The notes below the pieces were generated by a model. That model was not told where the DNA came from, ran no database searches, and was given only the letters and a program-made list of their open reading frames with translations. Position numbers and translations under genes: made by a program. From an uncultured Flavobacteriaceae bacterium (GTDB lineage Bacteria > Bacteroidota > Bacteroidia > Flavobacteriales > Flavobacteriaceae), in contig CALSLW010000002.1 in NCBI GenBank assembly GCA_943787295.1, positions 807,359 through 871,358 on the forward strand: a stretch of 64,000 nt of DNA, read 5' to 3'. Positions 61,547 through 64,000 of the stretch are shown here, piece by piece; position 1 is the stretch's first letter, and each line of letters starts with the position of its first letter.

Positions 61547-62491
61547 TTGAAAAAATATTTATTTTACATACTAATTATACTTGGTCAATCTTTGTTTTCT
61601 CAAGAATCGAGTTTGATTTTCAATAAGTTTAATCTTAGCATTTTTAATCCTGCATACGTTGGTGTAGATGGTTCGGCAATTAATTTAAACACAAGAGTTC
61701 AGTGGTTAGGTATTGAAGACGGCCCTATGACAAATTATTTAATTATCCATTTACCTGAGAGAAAAAATGCAAGCTTGGGGTTTACCGTTCAAAATGATCG
61801 GGTTTTTGTTGAAAATAAATCGCAGGTAACACTAGATTATAGCTATAAACTTCAATTATCTAATAGTAGTTATTTGTCTTTAGGACTTAAGGCAGGCGGA
61901 AGATTTTTTAATGTTGACCTCAATAATGTCCCCAGAATTTTTAGTGAAGCAAATCAATCAATTTCAGCACCTGGAAATTATTTCTCACCAATTTTAGGAG
62001 CTGGAATAAGTTATATTTCTAAAAAAGGGTTTCTAGGCGTTGCTGTTCCTGGATTATTAAATAGTACAGCACTTAACAAAAACCAAGACTGGGAATTAAC
62101 ATCAAGAGATTACACCTACCTTCATATAAGTGGAGGTATTTATCTAAACCTTTCTGATAAATTTTCTGTTAATCCGTCCTTAATCTACAGATCAAATCCA
62201 AGGCAGCCCGATTTATTCAATTCAATTATTGAAATGGATTATAACGATAGATTTTCCTTGGGGTCAGTTTTCACAAATAACAGCACCATGGCGCTTTTTT
62301 TTAAATTAAAAAGTAAAAAAGGATTTCATATTGGTTATGGATACGAGTTTTCATCAGCAAGTGATATGCAAGCAATTAAAAATTCAACCCACGAGCTAAT
62401 GCTTCGTGTTGATTTAAAGAGTAAAAAAAAATCAGAGGTTAGTAAAGACTCTGAGATTGACAATAATATAGAAACTCAAGAAAATGAATAA
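61547..62491 (+). CDS. PorP/SprF-family type IX secretion membrane protein
   Basis: 314 residues from a TTG (61547; MKKYLFYILIILGQSLFSQE signal peptide). 'FNLSIFNPAYVGVDGSAINL' is the start of the family and 'GLKAGGRFFNVDLNN', 'SNPRQPDLFNSIIEMDYNDR' fit its barrel repeats. PorP/SprF proteins serve outer-membrane attachment or secretion of large adhesins by the type IX system. ATG of the next gene overlaps its stop by 8 bases (ATGAATAA), so it is coupled to the BspA-type adhesin. Starts 18 bases after the lipoprotein gene. Confidence 0.9.
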   Translation: MKKYLFYILIILGQSLFSQESSLIFNKFNLSIFNPAYVGVDGSAINLNTRVQWLGIEDGPMTNYLIIHLPERKNASLGFTVQNDRVFVENKSQVTLDYSYKLQLSNSSYLSLGLKAGGRFFNVDLNNVPRIFSEANQSISAPGNYFSPILGAGISYISKKGFLGVAVPGLLNSTALNKNQDWELTSRDYTYLHISGGIYLNLSDKFSVNPSLIYRSNPRQPDLFNSIIEMDYNDRFSLGSVFTNNSTMALFFKLKSKKGFHIGYGYEFSSASDMQAIKNSTHELMLRVDLKSKKKSEVSKDSEIDNNIETQENE

Positions 62492-64000
62492 TTTAAAAAA
62501 TAGTTTTTTAATGTTTTTTGTTTCATTTCAATTATTGTTTTTCTTTTTGAGCTTTAATTTATCTGCTCAAGTTTCCGCTACTTTAACTATCGATTCAAAA
62601 GGTATAGTAAAGTGTACTTCAGGCTGTACTTCACTAAATACTGGTGCTATAGGTCCGGATATATACACTATTCATGATAATTCATCTTTAGGTATTAAAC
62701 CTATTTCTGATACCGATTGGAATAGAGTAGTTACTACTCTTGTTACAGCGCCGGTGGGTTTATTTAGTGGTGAAACAGATTTTAATCAAGATATTAGTTC
62801 TTGGGATATGAGTAATGTTATATTTACGATTAGAATGTTCGAGGGTGCCACAAGCTTTAATCAAGATATTGGCAATTGGGATTTGAGTAATGCCACTAAC
62901 ATAGGTGAAATGTTCAAGGGTGCCACAAGCTTTAATCAAGATATTGGCGATTGGGATGTTAGCAATGTCACTAACATGGCTGAAATGTTCATGCGTGCAT
63001 CAGCCTTTAATCAAGATATTGGAAGTTGGGTTACTTCTAATGTGACCACCATGGATTCAATGTTTATGGAGGCCACAAGCTTTAATAACAACGGCAGTAA
63101 CAGCATTAACAACTGGGATACTTCTAACGTAACAACCATGGAATATATGTTTTATAAAGCATTTATTTTTGATCAGCCTCTAAATAATTGGGATACTTCT
63201 AACGTAACAACCATGGAATTTATGTTTGGTACTACGGGAAATTTTAGTCTTTCTGATGCGATGGATTTCAATCAAGATATAGGGGACTGGAATGTAGGCA
63301 AAGTCCAAAACTTTAGGGCAATGTTTAGGAATAGTCTTTTTAATCAAGATCTATCCGACTGGGACGTTTCGAGTGCTACAAACTTGAGGCAAATGTTTGA
63401 TCAAACAGGGCAATTCAATAATGGAGGTGGATCATTACGTTGTTGGGATACTTCCAGTGCGACAAATATGACTTATATGTTTTATCAGACCCTAATTAAT
63501 CAGGATCTTTCTAATTGGTGCGTTGCTACAGTTACAGATCCAGCAGTAGATTACGCACCTTCCCCTCTAAATTTTGGTAATCTTGGTGGAACTAACCCCA
63601 CCTGGGGAGCAGCATGTACAGGAAATTCAGTAGTACTTTCCATTAATGATGTTACAAAAACATTTGGGGATTCAAATTTTACAGTAACAGCTTCATCTAA
63701 TCAATCAGGAATCCCTATCACCTATTCGATTGCTGACACAAGTATTGCGACAATAAATGCATCTAGTGGTCAGATTACTATTTTAAAATCTGGGATTACA
63801 ACTGTTACAGCAAGTCAAGATAATGGCTCATGTATTTCAGGTAGCTCAAATATGACGCTAACGATTAACCAACAGAGCGTGAATATCGCTGCAAATGATA
63901 TTGTATTGACTTACGGTGATCCAGCTTTTACCTTGACTGCCTCCTCATCCGTTACAGACAGAGGCTTTACTTTTACTATTAGTGATGGAACAATTGGTTC
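62484..64000 (+). CDS. BspA-type repeat surface protein, 5' part (cut by window edge)
   Basis: Starting at ATG 62484 the frame is open to the right edge (505 complete codons). Signal peptide with hydrophobic residues 9-27 ending 'NLSAQ'. From about 97 to 365 there are roughly ten BspA/DUF285 repeats of about 25 residues ('SFNQDIGDWDVSNVTNMAEM', 'DTSNVTTMEYMFYKAF', 'DLSDWDVSSATNLRQMF'). Two MBG/Ig-like domains follow ('VTKTFGDSNFTVTASSNQSG', then 'IVLTYGDPAFTLTASSSVTD'). Expected to be secreted by the type IX system, possibly as a type B cargo next to PorP/SprF; the C-terminus is outside the window. Confidence 0.85.
   Translation, partial: MNNLKNSFLMFFVSFQLLFFFLSFNLSAQVSATLTIDSKGIVKCTSGCTSLNTGAIGPDIYTIHDNSSLGIKPISDTDWNRVVTTLVTAPVGLFSGETDFNQDISSWDMSNVIFTIRMFEGATSFNQDIGNWDLSNATNIGEMFKGATSFNQDIGDWDVSNVTNMAEMFMRASAFNQDIGSWVTSNVTTMDSMFMEATSFNNNGSNSINNWDTSNVTTMEYMFYKAFIFDQPLNNWDTSNVTTMEFMFGTTGNFSLSDAMDFNQDIGDWNVGKVQNFRAMFRNSLFNQDLSDWDVSSATNLRQMFDQTGQFNNGGGSLRCWDTSSATNMTYMFYQTLINQDLSNWCVATVTDPAVDYAPSPLNFGNLGGTNPTWGAACTGNSVVLSINDVTKTFGDSNFTVTASSNQSGIPITYSIADTSIATINASSGQITILKSGITTVTASQDNGSCISGSSNMTLTINQQSVNIAANDIVLTYGDPAFTLTASSSVTDRGFTFTISDGTIG

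Noticed and set aside
62750..63530. Possible CRISPR-like periodicity of about 75 bases
   Set aside because: The period is a codon repeat of the BspA family, with no unique spacers or conserved palindromic unit.

Overview
The window looks like a chromosome segment of a marine member of the Flavobacteriaceae (Bacteroidetes). The evidence is low G+C, almost no Shine-Dalgarno sequences, SusC/SusD and GLPGLI proteins, a PorP/SprF-type type IX secretion protein, an HU-CCDC81-like protein, many short Lys/Phe-rich signal peptides ending in AQ, and small A/T-flanked hairpin terminators.

Layout. 0-6 kb is housekeeping: an HU/SPOR-type protein cut by the left edge, dprA, trpS, a PlsC-like acyltransferase, a BASS-family transporter and recA. 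6-26 kb is a mosaic of single metabolic genes and short operons: an MDR reductase, an exported M20 + M24 peptidase pair, a 1040-residue sortilin-like propeller protein, a SOUL protein, a secreted nuclease, a GH13 alpha-glucosidase, an HxlR regulator, a Gfo/Idh/MocA enzyme, a FadH-like iron-sulfur flavoenzyme and a cupin-SDR-DUF2490-PLP decarboxylase operon. 26-31 kb is a minus-strand operon: S9 peptidase, enolase-superfamily dipeptide/N-acyl-amino-acid epimerase, DUF1611/DgcN-like protein, a short glycosidase-like lipoprotein and a GreA-C-like protein. It is probably used for peptide, D-amino-acid or murein-peptide salvage. 32-39 kb holds a GLPGLI + TonB-type barrel pair, a tiny Kazal-domain lipoprotein, a hydrolase and a GhrA-like dehydrogenase.

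39-42 kb is decayed and small-gene territory: a broken globin-pentapeptide gene, four to six very small ORFs (two of them tandem paralogues) and a possible group II intron 5' remnant. 42.2-55.4 kb is one polysaccharide-utilisation locus: SusC, SusD, exported PIG-L deacetylase, MFS sugar transporter, ROK kinase, a large RIFT-barrel/toroid enzyme resembling polysaccharide lyases, an UlaG-like metallo-hydrolase, and convergent NagB fused to a second PIG-L domain. Together these point to import, N-deacetylation, phosphorylation and deamination of an amino sugar from an unidentified polymer. 55.7-58.9 kb is mobile-element debris: a DUF6371 fragment, a GRKKG-type small protein, a mini HUH-like protein, a tRNA-Ala(GGC) 3' fragment and a tyrosine recombinase lacking its catalytic tyrosine. 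59.4-64 kb is a surface locus: a coiled-coil lipoprotein with a propeller-like tail, PorP/SprF and the first 505 codons of a BspA-repeat adhesin that runs off the right edge.

A recurring theme is gene decay. Pseudogenes with identifiable lesions include a BACON lipoprotein, a cupin, a PL7 alginate lyase, the globin-pentapeptide protein and the integrase. The best candidates for new biology are the amino-sugar locus with its unusual 884-residue enzyme, the lipoprotein/PorP/BspA locus, and the mini HUH cassette.
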